DNA of 64,000 nucleotides, taken from the NCBI RefSeq assembly GCF_001548475.1, contig NZ_LRUJ01000018.1, forward strand, positions 24,586 through 88,585, in the 5' to 3' direction. The translations under genes were made by a program, and so were the position numbers. Position 1 is the stretch's first letter, and the number at the start of each line of letters is the position of its first letter. Of this stretch, positions 1 through 9,031 are shown one piece after another. The notes below the pieces were generated by a model that was given only the letters and a program-made list of their open reading frames with translations, had not been told where the DNA came from and did no database searches. The DNA is from Bordetella hinzii LMG 13501. Its GTDB lineage: Bacteria > Pseudomonadota > Gammaproteobacteria > Burkholderiales > Burkholderiaceae_B.

Positions 1-1082
<1,082 letters not shown>

Positions 1083-1173
1083 ACGCGGCGGCAGCGGGGC
1101 GCCATCGGCCATCATCAAGCTGCAACATCGGCGTGCTTAGCTCTCGGTATCTGTCTCTTGCCGCCGAAGTGTC

Positions 1174-1611
1174 ATGCGTCTTGCCCTTGCTTCCGTTTCC
1201 GCTCCCGGCGCCGTCCGGGTCCTGGCCGCCTGCGCCTGTGCCTGCGCCGTGGGGGTCTGGGGGGTGATCCTGCTGGCCCCCGCGCCGGCCGCCATGCCCG
1301 CGCCCCTGGCGGCGGCGCCCGCGCCGGCGCCCGACAACCAGCCGGTGGCGCGCTGGTTCGGCAAGGACGAAGCCTTGACGACCGAGGTGAAGATCCTCGG
1401 GGTGATCGCCGCGGGCCCGGCCGGCGCGGCGGTGCTCAGCATAGACGGCGGGCCGCCGGCCGCCTATCGCGCCGGCCAGGCGCTGCCGGGCGCCCTGGTG
1501 CTACGCGATATCGGCGCCGACACCGTGGTGCTGGACCAGCGCGGGCGCGAGCTGCGGCTGCGCGCGCCCCTCCAGGCGCCGGCGCCGGCCGGCCTCATCA
1601 CAGTCCATTAG
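1174..1611 (+). CDS. gspC: type II secretion protein GspC, short form without PDZ domain
   Basis: GspC is an inner-membrane protein whose periplasmic HR domain contacts the N0 domain of the secretin GspD. The 145-residue product has one N-terminal membrane segment (about residues 14-38), an Ala/Pro-rich linker, and an HR-like beta domain with a WFG motif followed by VKILGVIA and the LRDIGADTVVL region. Usual GspC proteins are 270-300 residues and carry a C-terminal PDZ or coiled coil; nothing of that kind is present here. It is first in the gspCGHIJKLMN direction. A 109-bp AT-rich gap separates it from gspG, so it could be transcribed alone. No strong ribosome site is visible before its ATG. 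Confidence 0.85.
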   Translation: MRLALASVSAPGAVRVLAACACACAVGVWGVILLAPAPAAMPAPLAAAPAPAPDNQPVARWFGKDEALTTEVKILGVIAAGPAGAAVLSIDGGPPAAYRAGQALPGALVLRDIGADTVVLDQRGRELRLRAPLQAPAPAGLITVH

Positions 1612-1660
1612 GGGCGCCGGCGCAACGTTTTGGCGCGAATCCCGCGCCGGCGGGCCAACC

Positions 1661-1684
1661 TTAATATTTCTGTACTATTTCATT
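1661..1684 (+). promoter_or_regulatory. AT-rich stretch before gspG, possible promoter
   Basis: A short AT-rich block interrupts otherwise very GC-rich sequence between gspC and gspG. It contains a -10-like TACTAT at 1673-1678. No convincing -35 hexamer was found at the right distance, so this is only a candidate promoter for the pseudopilin operon. Confidence 0.3.
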
Positions 1685-1720
1685 TCGATAATCGGGCTTT
1701 CCCCTGAAAACCGAGATATC

Positions 1721-2146
1721 GTGCAGCACCGTACCCCTCTTTATTACCAGCGCGGCCTGACCCTGATCGAGATGCTGGTGGTGATGGTCATCATCGGCGT
1801 CCTGGCCGCCCTCATCGTGCCGCGGGTGCTGGACCGCCCCGAACAGGCCCGCCGCGTCGCCGCCCGCCAGGACATCGCCGGCATCATGCAGGCGCTCAAG
1901 CTCTATCGCCTGGACAACGGCCGCTATCCGGCGACGGCCCAGGGCCTGCGCGCGCTGGCCGAGAAACCCGATGGCGTGCCGGGCTGGCGCGGCTACCTGG
2001 ACAAGCTGCCCATCGATCCCTGGGGCCACCCCTATCAATACCTCAACCCGGGTGCCAAGGGCGAGGTCGACGTCTTCTCCTTCGGCGCGGACAACAAGCC
2101 GGGCGGCGAGGGCAATGATGCGGACATCGGCTCCTGGGATCTCTGA
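1721..2146 (+). CDS. gspG: type II secretion major pseudopilin GspG
   Basis: GspG is the main subunit of the periplasmic pseudopilus that pushes substrates through the secretin. The 141-residue product has a short prepilin leader ending in RG, then LTLIEMLVVMVIIGVLAAL, the N-methylated helix with the required Glu at +5. Position +1 is Leu rather than the usual Phe. The middle has LDNGRYPATAQGLRALAE and the C-terminal calcium-loop region PIDPWGHPYQYL...FGADNKPGGEGNDADIGSW, all typical of GspG. Start is GTG at 1721. Its 3' end overlaps the start of gspH by about 30 bp, so the two are translationally coupled. Confidence 0.96.
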   Translation: MQHRTPLYYQRGLTLIEMLVVMVIIGVLAALIVPRVLDRPEQARRVAARQDIAGIMQALKLYRLDNGRYPATAQGLRALAEKPDGVPGWRGYLDKLPIDPWGHPYQYLNPGAKGEVDVFSFGADNKPGGEGNDADIGSWDL

Positions 2147-2606
2147 GCGCGGCTTCACCCTGCTGGAGATGCTGGTGGTGCTGGTCATCATCGGCATGAC
2201 GGCGGGCCTGGTGACGCTGTCGCTGCGCCCGTCCGGCGATCCGCTGCGCGAAGACGCGCAACGGCTGGCCGACGCCTTCAGGGTGGCCCAGGGCGAAGCC
2301 CGCAGCGACGGCCGCGTCATCCGCTGGCGAGGCGGCGACGGCGGCTGGTCTTTCGAGCGCGACGGCCGCGCCGGCACGCTGACCGCGCAAGATGACCGTG
2401 TCCCGCCACCCGATGATTTCGCCGGCGACGCCCAGCTTCGGCCCATGCGCTTCGCGGCCGCGCCGGTGCTGCTGCGGCTGGACCCGGACCGCCCGCTGCT
2501 CTTCAACACGGAATGGGTGGCCTCGCCCTTTGTGCTTACGCTGCAGGCCGCCGGCCGGCAGGTGGTGCTGCGGCGCGACGAGGCAGGCAACTATGACGTG
2601 CAATAG
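2115..2606 (+). CDS. gspH: type II secretion minor pseudopilin GspH
   Basis: GspH is a minor pseudopilin. The product (163 residues from 2115) has a prepilin leader ending SERG followed by FTLLEMLVVLVIIGMTAGL, with Phe at +1 and Glu at +5. The first ATG of an ATGATG pair at 2115/2118 is chosen because a GGCGAGG ribosome site lies just upstream and the leader length is then normal. The reading frame stays open much further upstream, but that part is the antisense shadow of gspG in another frame. The gene overlaps gspG at its start and gspI at its end. Confidence 0.92.
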   Translation: MMRTSAPGISERGFTLLEMLVVLVIIGMTAGLVTLSLRPSGDPLREDAQRLADAFRVAQGEARSDGRVIRWRGGDGGWSFERDGRAGTLTAQDDRVPPPDDFAGDAQLRPMRFAAAPVLLRLDPDRPLLFNTEWVASPFVLTLQAAGRQVVLRRDEAGNYDVQ

Positions 2607-2976
2607 CGCGGACAGGCGACAGGCGGGCTTTACACTCATCGAGGTGCTGGTGGCCCTGGCCATCATCGCCGTGGCCCTGACGGCCGCCCTGCGCGCCACC
2701 GGCCTCATGGCTTCCAACCACCGCGCCCTGCACGATAAGGCGCTGGCGCTGTTGTCGGCCCAGAACGCCATTGCCCTGTTGCGGCTGCAGCCCGGCCTGC
2801 CGCGCGCCGGCACGCAATCCGATGCCTGCCCGCAAGGCGGCCTGAGCCTGCGCTGCGATCTGACCATCTCCAATACCATGAATCGCAGCTTCCGCCAGGT
2901 CAACGTCAAGGTGTATGGCGCCGACGGCCCCGGGGCGCTGATCCAGCTCGACGGCATGATCTCCGGCCTGCGATGA
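2593..2976 (+). CDS. gspI: type II secretion minor pseudopilin GspI
   Basis: GspI forms the tip complex of the pseudopilus with GspJ and GspK. The 127-residue product starts at the ATG at 2593 inside the end of gspH, giving leader MTCNSADRRQAG then FTLIEVLVALAIIAVALTAA. Phe +1 and Glu +5 are present. The length (about 125) and the C-terminal pattern RQVNVKVYGADGP match GspI. Its stop overlaps the gspJ start as ATGA. Confidence 0.92.
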   Translation: MTCNSADRRQAGFTLIEVLVALAIIAVALTAALRATGLMASNHRALHDKALALLSAQNAIALLRLQPGLPRAGTQSDACPQGGLSLRCDLTISNTMNRSFRQVNVKVYGADGPGALIQLDGMISGLR

Positions 2977-3575
2977 ACACCCGCCACCCACTCCGCCGCC
3001 AACAGGGTTTCACCCTGATCGAAGTGCTGGTCGCCATCTCGCTGATGGCGCTGGTGAGTGTGATCGCCTGGCGCGGACTGCAACATGTCGCCGATGCGCG
3101 CAGCCGCATCCAGTCGCAATCGGCCGACACCGACCAGGTGATACGCGGCCTGGGCCAGCTGGCCCGCGACCTGGAGCTGGCCTATACCGGCCCGGCCTTC
3201 GACCCGCCAGCCAGCGACGCCGTGGCGCTCACCACGGGCATACGCCTGAGCGCGCGGCAGCTGGGCCGGCCCGTGCTGGACATCGTGCGTCCCGATCCGG
3301 ACGGCGCGGGCCTGTGGCAGCGCGTGCAGTGGCGCGTGGACGCCCAGGGGCTGTGGCGCGCCGCGGGCTCGCCCGCCGCGCGCATGCCGCTGCCCCTGCC
3401 GGACCGCGGCGCCCTGCTGCTGCCCGGCGTCACCGCCATGAGCCTGCGGGCCTGGTTGCCGAATGCGGGCTGGACCCCGGCGACCCGTCCGCCGGGCGCC
3501 GCGCCGCAAGGGCTGGAGCTAGCGGTCGAGCGGGGCCCGCGGCAACGCTATACCCGCGTGGTGGAGCTGCCATGA
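2973..3575 (+). CDS. gspJ: type II secretion minor pseudopilin GspJ
   Basis: GspJ is a pseudopilus tip protein. The 200-residue product has leader MNTRHPLRRQQG followed by FTLIEVLVAISLMALVSVIAW, then the region ARDLELAYTGPAFD typical of GspJ. It overlaps gspI by 4 bp at its start and gspK by 4 bp at its end (ATGA in each case), so the whole minor-pseudopilin block is probably one tightly coupled message. Confidence 0.93.
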   Translation: MNTRHPLRRQQGFTLIEVLVAISLMALVSVIAWRGLQHVADARSRIQSQSADTDQVIRGLGQLARDLELAYTGPAFDPPASDAVALTTGIRLSARQLGRPVLDIVRPDPDGAGLWQRVQWRVDAQGLWRAAGSPAARMPLPLPDRGALLLPGVTAMSLRAWLPNAGWTPATRPPGAAPQGLELAVERGPRQRYTRVVELP

Positions 3576-4486
3576 ATCCCATGGAACGGCAGCGCGGCAC
3601 CGCCATCATCATGGCCCTGATCGTGGTCACGGTGGTCGCGGCCCTGGCCACCAGCCTCTTTCAGCGCCAGACCGCCAGCACGCGGCAATTCGAAAACGCC
3701 CTGGCCCGCGCCCAGGCGCGCGAGCTGCTGGCCGGCGGAACCGACTGGGCCCGCCTCATCCTGCGCGAGCATGGCCGCCAGGAGACGCTCACCACGCTGC
3801 AGCAGGTCTGGGCCACGCCGGTGCTGGATACACGCATCGAGCGCCCCGGCGACGACCGGGTGGCTGTGTTCACTGGCCGTATCGAGGACGAACAGGGCAA
3901 GTTCAACCTCTATGGGCTGGCGCGCGGCGGCGTTCCCCAGCCCGAGGCCTTGCAGGCCCTGGCGCGCCTGCTGCAGCTGCAACAGCTGCCCGAGGGCCTG
4001 GCCGACACCCTGCTGCAGGCGGTGTTGGCGGCGCAGGCGCCGGCCGCCGGCGAGCAGACCGCCCTGGCCCAGGCGCCGCTGCCGCGCGGCATGGCCGAGC
4101 TGGCCGACCGGCTGGGCCTGCGGGCGCCGGTGCGCGCCGCGCTCATGCGCACGATGACGCTGCTGCCGGCCAGCACCAGCGTCAACATCAACACCGCGCC
4201 CGCCGAGGTGATCGCGGCCCTGGTGCCCGACTTGTCGCTGTCGCAGGCGCGCGCGCTGGCCGGCGAACGCGACCGCGGCAATTGGTTCAACAACAGCGGC
4301 GACTTCGCCAATCGCCTTGCCGCCTACGGCGTGCAGGCCACGCCGCCCGGCGTGGCCACGACCAGCGGCTGGTTCATGGCCAGCGGCACGCTGGTCTATG
4401 AGCGCGCCCGCGTCGGCATGCAGGCCTTGCTGCACAGCGCGCCGCCCGCCGTCCCCCAGACCACCTGGATAAGAGAACTGCCATGA
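3572..4486 (+). CDS. gspK: type II secretion minor pseudopilin GspK
   Basis: GspK caps the pseudopilus. The product (304 residues from the ATG at 3572) has leader MNPMERQRG then TAIIMALIVVTVVAALATS. As is normal for GspK it lacks the Glu at +5 found in the other pseudopilins, and here +1 is Thr. The large globular part contains EDEQGKFNLYGL and the SVNINTAPAEVIAAL helix-hairpin-like segment seen across GspK proteins. Start chosen by overlap with gspJ and by the leader; an upstream open stretch is a shadow. Confidence 0.93.
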   Translation: MNPMERQRGTAIIMALIVVTVVAALATSLFQRQTASTRQFENALARAQARELLAGGTDWARLILREHGRQETLTTLQQVWATPVLDTRIERPGDDRVAVFTGRIEDEQGKFNLYGLARGGVPQPEALQALARLLQLQQLPEGLADTLLQAVLAAQAPAAGEQTALAQAPLPRGMAELADRLGLRAPVRAALMRTMTLLPASTSVNINTAPAEVIAALVPDLSLSQARALAGERDRGNWFNNSGDFANRLAAYGVQATPPGVATTSGWFMASGTLVYERARVGMQALLHSAPPAVPQTTWIRELP

Positions 4487-5460
4487 AGAACATGCTGCGC
4501 ATCGCCCTGCCTCCTTTGGCGATGCTGCATCCCCATACGCTGCTGCCCTACGCCTGGTATGACCGGCGCGGCCAGCTGGCGCGCCAGGGGCAAGACACGG
4601 CGCGGGCGCTCGCCACGTCTTTCCGTGGCGCGCCCGCCGAGGCCGTGCTGCACCCGGAAGATGCCATCGCCGCCGAGATCGCCGTGCCCGCCCTGGGCCG
4701 GGCCCGCCATGCGGCCGTGGTACGCGGGGCCCTGGAGCCGCTGGTGCTGGGCGACCTGGATGAGCTGTCCATCGGTTATTCCGCCAGCGACGGCCAGGGG
4801 CGGGTGGCGGTGGCCTGGGCGCCCCGCCCGGCGATCGAACGGGCCTGCGCCCTTCTGGCCCAGCAGGGCATGCGCCTGCGCGCCCTCGTGCCCGCGCAGG
4901 CGCTAGGCGGCGACGAAGCGCTGCTGGCCGAAGCCGACCCGCGCTGGCGCGCGCCCTCGCCCGGCTGGTCGCTGCAGCTGCCGCGCCAGGCCGCCGGCCA
5001 CGCTTCGCGCTGGCGCGCGCCGCTGCGCCTGGCCGGCGCGGCGGCCGTGCTGTGGCTGCTGGGCCTGAATCTCTACGCCGGCCGGCTTGACGCCGAGGCG
5101 CGCGCGCTGCGTGAGCGCATGACGCAGCGCGTGCAGCAGGCCTTCGGCCTGCCGGTGGTCATCGACCCCTTGCGCCAGGCGCAGCAGGGCTTGCAGGCTG
5201 CCCGCGGCGCCCAGGCCAGCGGCGACGACTTCCTGGCGCTGGCACGCGACGCGGCGCGGCTGCTGCCCGTCGCGGATGACAACATCAAGCAACTGAGCTA
5301 CGCCGACCAGGCCCTCACGCTGCAACTGCTGGCTGAAGACGAGGCGGCGCGCCAGCTGGCCGCCACGCCCAAACTATTGCAGCAGGCCGCCGCGCTGGGG
5401 CTGCAGCTGGAGCAGCAGGACAAGAAACCGATCTGGCGCATCACGCGCAAACAACCATGA
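4483..5460 (+). CDS. gspL: type II secretion protein GspL
   Basis: GspL is a bitopic inner-membrane protein whose cytoplasmic actin-like domain recruits the ATPase GspE and whose periplasmic part pairs with GspM. The 325-residue product is rather short for the family (about 380-400). A cytoplasmic domain (about 1-180) is followed by one membrane helix (about 188-203, AAAVLWLLGLNLYAG) and a periplasmic alpha/beta domain. Overlap of 4 bp with gspK and with gspM supports the call. Sequence identity in this family is low, so the position in the operon is important evidence. Confidence 0.85.
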   Translation: MKNMLRIALPPLAMLHPHTLLPYAWYDRRGQLARQGQDTARALATSFRGAPAEAVLHPEDAIAAEIAVPALGRARHAAVVRGALEPLVLGDLDELSIGYSASDGQGRVAVAWAPRPAIERACALLAQQGMRLRALVPAQALGGDEALLAEADPRWRAPSPGWSLQLPRQAAGHASRWRAPLRLAGAAAVLWLLGLNLYAGRLDAEARALRERMTQRVQQAFGLPVVIDPLRQAQQGLQAARGAQASGDDFLALARDAARLLPVADDNIKQLSYADQALTLQLLAEDEAARQLAATPKLLQQAAALGLQLEQQDKKPIWRITRKQP

Positions 5461-6017
5461 ACCCCTTGATAGACCGCTGGCGCCGACTGCGCCGGCAAAC
5501 CGATCCGTTGCTCGCCCCGCTGCGCCAGCGCCATGCCGCGCTGAGCCCGCGCGACCAGCGCCTGCTGCGCCTCATGACCGCGGTGCTGGGCGCGGCCGGC
5601 CTGTTCCTGTTCTTTATCGAACCGCCGCTGGACACGCTCTCGCGGCTGCGCGCCGAGCTGCCCGCGCTGCGCGTGCAGGCCGCGGCCGTGGACGACTTGG
5701 CCGCGCAGGCCGGCGCCCTGTCCCGGCGCGCCCGCGCGCGCGCCGTCATGCCGCAAGAGCAGGAATTGCGCGGCAGCCTGGCGCGCGCCGGCCTGCCGCC
5801 CGGGCGCTGGACGCTGGCGCCCGAGGACGGCGGTTATCTGCTGACCGTGGACGATGTGCCGGCGCAAAGCCTGCTGGACTGGCTGGAGAACAGCGCCCAG
5901 GATTGGGGCCTGACGGCGCGGCAGGCCGAACTCATCCGGGCCACCAATCCCCATGGCCGGCCTTTGCCCGGCATGGTCCACGGCAAGCTGCGGCTGGCGC
6001 CGCGGCAGGGAGACTGA
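5457..6017 (+). CDS. gspM: type II secretion protein GspM
   Basis: GspM is a small inner-membrane protein that stabilises GspL. The 186-residue product has a basic cytoplasmic N-terminus with LSPRDQRLLRLM, one membrane segment (about 39-54, AVLGAAGLFLFFI), a coiled-coil-like linker and a ferredoxin-like periplasmic domain ending LDWLENSAQDWGL. It overlaps gspL by 4 bp and lies 1 bp before gspN. Confidence 0.88.
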   Translation: MNPLIDRWRRLRRQTDPLLAPLRQRHAALSPRDQRLLRLMTAVLGAAGLFLFFIEPPLDTLSRLRAELPALRVQAAAVDDLAAQAGALSRRARARAVMPQEQELRGSLARAGLPPGRWTLAPEDGGYLLTVDDVPAQSLLDWLENSAQDWGLTARQAELIRATNPHGRPLPGMVHGKLRLAPRQGD

Positions 6018-6018
6018 G

Positions 6019-6795
6019 ATGCGCCGATGGCAACGCCTGCTGACGGGCGCCGGCCTGGCGGCCTGCGCCGCCGTGGCCGGCCTGAGCGTCATGCCGGCAC
6101 GCTGGCTGCTGGCGGTCCTGCCCGCCGATGCCCTGGTCAGCCTGGCCGACGCGCAAGGCACGCTCTGGGAGGGCCAGGCCTGGGTCGCGCTGGGCGCGCC
6201 GCAGCAGCGCCGCCTGCTGCCCGAACCGGTGCAATGGCGCTGGCGCTGGGCCAGCCTGGACCTGGAGGCCCGCCACCCCTGGCTGCAAGGCCCGCTGATC
6301 ATCACGCCCAGGCCGGACGGCTTGAGGCTGGGCGCGCAAAGCCTGCGCGCGCCGGCCACGACGCTGGCCGCGCTCGGCGCGCCCTGGAATACGCTCAGCC
6401 CGGGCGGCATGCTGGACCTGCGCTGGCAAGCCCTCAATACCGCGTCCCCGCCCGCCGGGCCCGTGGCCCAGTTGCGCTGGCAGGACGCGAGCACGGCGCT
6501 CTCCCCGCTGCCCCGGATAGGCGACTATGTCATGCGGGTGGAGGGCACGGGCGGCAAAGGCTTCCGCCTGGCGCTGGCCACCGAGGCCGGCGTGCTGCAG
6601 GTCGACGGCCAGGGCAGCGCGGACGGCAAGGGCCTGCGCTTCTCGGGCCGGGCCACCTACGCGCCCGGCGCCGAACCGGCCCAGCGCCGCGCGCTGGACA
6701 GCCTGCTCGCGGCCCTGGGGCCGCGCCAGGGCGATGTGGTGATCTTCGGCAACGTTCCGGCGCCCGCGGCGCTGGCGCGTCGCGGCCCGCCCTGA
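6019..6795 (+). CDS. gspN: type II secretion protein GspN
   Basis: GspN is an accessory inner-membrane/periplasmic protein found in some type II systems. The 258-residue product starts at the ATG at 6019, one base after the gspM stop. It has an N-terminal membrane anchor (about 9-36) followed by PADALVSLADAQGTLWEGQA, a pattern typical of GspN. It ends the forward operon and converges on the fimbrial gene with 15 bp between stops. No terminator hairpin was seen in that gap. Confidence 0.85.
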   Translation: MRRWQRLLTGAGLAACAAVAGLSVMPARWLLAVLPADALVSLADAQGTLWEGQAWVALGAPQQRRLLPEPVQWRWRWASLDLEARHPWLQGPLIITPRPDGLRLGAQSLRAPATTLAALGAPWNTLSPGGMLDLRWQALNTASPPAGPVAQLRWQDASTALSPLPRIGDYVMRVEGTGGKGFRLALATEAGVLQVDGQGSADGKGLRFSGRATYAPGAEPAQRRALDSLLAALGPRQGDVVIFGNVPAPAALARRGPP

Positions 6796-6810
6796 GACCG
6801 CCTGGCGTCA

Positions 6811-7463
6811 TCAGGGATAGACGATGGAGTACTGCACATAGGTCTCCAGCTTGCCGGCCGTCACCGCCTCGGCGGAGGTCCTGACATAGCGCGCCAGATA
6901 GCGCAGCGTCGCGGACTGGTCGGTCACGGCCACGTCCTGGGTGGCCTGGGATGCGGCGTCCGCGCCCATCTTGATGGGACTGCCGTTCGGGTTGGCCAGC
7001 TGGATCTGCACGTTGCTGAACACCGTGGCGCCCGTGCGATCCGGAATGGACGCCTCGGCCACCGTCTTCGCGGCCGCCGTGGTGTAGGCGATGAGGTTGC
7101 CGGTGCCATAGTCGGTGGTCGCGCCCGGCTCGAAATAGGCCTTGACCTTGTTGTTATTGAGCGCCGCGGGGCAGTCTGTCAGCTTGATCTCGAACAAGGT
7201 CGCGCCGGCTGTGTCATGGACGTTCTTGATGGCCGAGGCGCTGATCTTGGGCAGGTTGACGATCAGATTGTAGGGGGGATCCACATTGTTGATCTTGCAG
7301 GTCTGGTCGGTGATCTCGCCATTGATGGTGATGGTGCCGTCGGCGGCATGGGCGGGCGGCATGCCCATCATGCCCGCCACGGCCAGCGAGGCGGCGGCGA
7401 TCCTCACGCATTCAATTGCGGATTGCGGATTGCGGATTGCGGATTGCGGATTGCGGATTTCAT
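6811..7463 (-). CDS. Fim2/Fim3-like major fimbrial subunit, phase-variable by heptamer repeats, OFF as sequenced
   Basis: The mature part resembles Bordetella Fim2/Fim3/FimX pilins: ADGTITINGEITDQTCKI, the second cysteine in LTDCPAAL, FEPGATTDYGTGNL, ATLRYLARYV and the C-terminal TYVQYSIVYP. Such subunits are secreted and polymerised by chaperone-usher machinery, none of which is encoded nearby. A signal peptide ends in PPAHA-ADG. The most plausible start is the ATG at 7463, preceded by GGAAG at 7-nt spacing. From it come ATG AAA, six copies of TCCGCAA, then TTG AAT GCG TGA, a stop, so the subunit frame is not read. With 4 or 7 copies the ATG would join the subunit frame exactly as in the paralogue at 34155. 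Alternatives in the subunit frame are ATG at 7530 or 7590 (no clear ribosome site) or GTG at 7407, which would give 198 residues. Confidence 0.85.
7416..7457 (-). repeat. six tandem copies of the 7-bp unit TTGCGGA (TCCGCAA on the coding strand)
   Basis: Six perfect heptamers lie two codons after the likely start codon of the fimbrial gene. Seven is not a multiple of three, so each gain or loss of a unit changes the reading frame of what follows. This is the layout of a contingency locus switched by slipped-strand mispairing. The same unit is found four times at 34122-34149. Confidence 0.95.
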
Positions 7464-7606
7464 TTTCTGGCTTCCGGGACAACGCCAGCAGTGTGCCGCG
7501 TCGGCCCTGTGGGACGCAGCGCGACATCATGTGGCGCGCATCCTTGCCGTCCCCGGCCGCCTGGCGTCCGCCGGGCCAGGCCGAAGCCATAGAATCAGAC
7601 CGGCAC

Positions 7607-9031
7607 TCAGTCTTCGCGGGTCACGCGCAACACTTCCTCGGCCGAGCTCTGGCCGGCATCCACCCAGCGCTGGCCATCTTCGCGCATGCTGCGCAGCCCC
7701 GCCGCCACGGCGGCCGCCCGCAAGGCGCGTTCGTCGCGTCCGTCATGGATAAGCGCGCGCGCCGCGTCATCGACGATAAATAGTTCATGGATGCCGGAGC
7801 GCCCGCTATAGCCGCTGTGATTGCAGCTGGGGCAGCCCACGGCGCGATAACGGCCGCTGCCCGGTTCGGCGAGTGTCTTGCACGCCGGGCAGAGCCGGCG
7901 CACCAGCCGCTGCGCCAGCACGCCCAGCAACGAGGACGCCAGCAGAAAGGGCTCCACGCCCATGTCCACCAGGCGCGTCACGGCCGACACAGAATCATTG
8001 GTGTGCAGCGTCGCCAACACCAAGTGGCCGGTCAGGGAGGCCTGCACCGCGATCTGGGCGGTCTCCAGGTCGCGGATTTCTCCGATCATGATCACGTCGG
8101 GATCCTGACGCAGGATGGCGCGCAAGGCCAGCGCGAAGGTCATGTCGATCTTGGCATTGACCTGCGTCTGGCCCACCCCTGGCAGGTCGTACTCGATGGG
8201 GTCTTCCACGGTCAGGATATTGCTGGTGGCCGCGTCCAGGCGGCTGAGCGCGGCATACAGCGTCGTGGTCTTGCCGCTGCCGGTGGGGCCGGTCACCAGC
8301 ACGATGCCATGCGGCTGGCGGATCAGGGTGTCCAGCTGGGCCAGCACGAGGGGGCTCATGCCCAGGCGCTCGAGCTGCAGCCGGCCGGCCTCCTTGTCCA
8401 GCAGGCGCAGCACGGCGCGCTCGCCATGGCCGGTGGGCAGGGTCGAGACCCGCACATCGATGGGCCGCCCGCCCACGCGCAGCGCGATACGGCCGTCCTG
8501 GGGCAGGCGTTTCTCGGCGATATCCAGGTGCGCCATGATCTTGATGCGCGAGATCAATGCGGCATGCAGCGCCTTGCGCGGCGTGACCACATCGCGCAAG
8601 GTGCCGTCCACCCGGAAGCGCACGGCGGAATGGGTCTCGAAAGGCTCGATATGGATATCGCTGGCGTTGTCGCGCGCGGCCTGCGCGAACAGCGCATTGA
8701 TCATGCGGATGACGGGCGCGTCGTCCTGGGCTTCGAGCAGGTCCGCCACCTCGGGGATATCCTGCAGCAGGCGGTCCAGGTCGATCTCGTTCTCGGCCAC
8801 GCCCATGACCGAGGCCGCGTCCTCGCCGTGCGTATAGCTGGCGGTCAGCACACTCTCCAGGGTCTGGTCATCGACCTCGTTGAGCACGACCTCGCCATGA
8901 CGGCGGCGCACCTCGCGCACCGCCCAGGACGGCGTGCGCGGGCTGACGGTCAGCTGCGCCTGGCCGCCGCGCAGGCTCAGCACGGCGCGCTGCGCGCGCG
9001 CCCAGGCGTAGGGCAGCGGGTGGACGCTCAT
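7607..9031 (-). CDS. gspE: type II secretion ATPase GspE
   Basis: GspE is the hexameric cytoplasmic ATPase that powers pseudopilus assembly. The 474-residue product shows Walker A GPTGSGKT at 248-255, the Asp box [10 protein letters not shown] at 121-130, the Walker B region VIMIGEIRD at 313-321 and the His box [14 protein letters not shown] zinc-binding tetracysteine site is present as CPAC (381-384) and CPSC (400-403). The N-terminal domain that binds GspL is shorter than average. The start codon overlaps the gspD stop by 4 bp, so gspD-gspE form one reverse operon. Confidence 0.96.
   Translation of the reverse strand: MSVHPLPYAWARAQRAVLSLRGGQAQLTVSPRTPSWAVREVRRRHGEVVLNEVDDQTLESVLTASYTHGEDAASVMGVAENEIDLDRLLQDIPEVADLLEAQDDAPVIRMINALFAQAARDNASDIHIEPFETHSAVRFRVDGTLRDVVTPRKALHAALISRIKIMAHLDIAEKRLPQDGRIALRVGGRPIDVRVSTLPTGHGERAVLRLLDKEAGRLQLERLGMSPLVLAQLDTLIRQPHGIVLVTGPTGSGKTTTLYAALSRLDAATSNILTVEDPIEYDLPGVGQTQVNAKIDMTFALALRAILRQDPDVIMIGEIRDLETAQIAVQASLTGHLVLATLHTNDSVSAVTRLVDMGVEPFLLASSLLGVLAQRLVRRLCPACKTLAEPGSGRYRAVGCPSCNHSGYSGRSGIHELFIVDDAARALIHDGRDERALRAAAVAAGLRSMREDGQRWVDAGQSSAEEVLRVTRED

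Noticed and set aside
7214..7411. A 65-codon ORF starting at the ATG just after the heptamer tract, antisense strand
   Set aside because: It is an out-of-frame shadow of the pilin gene with Arg/His-rich, non-protein-like composition.
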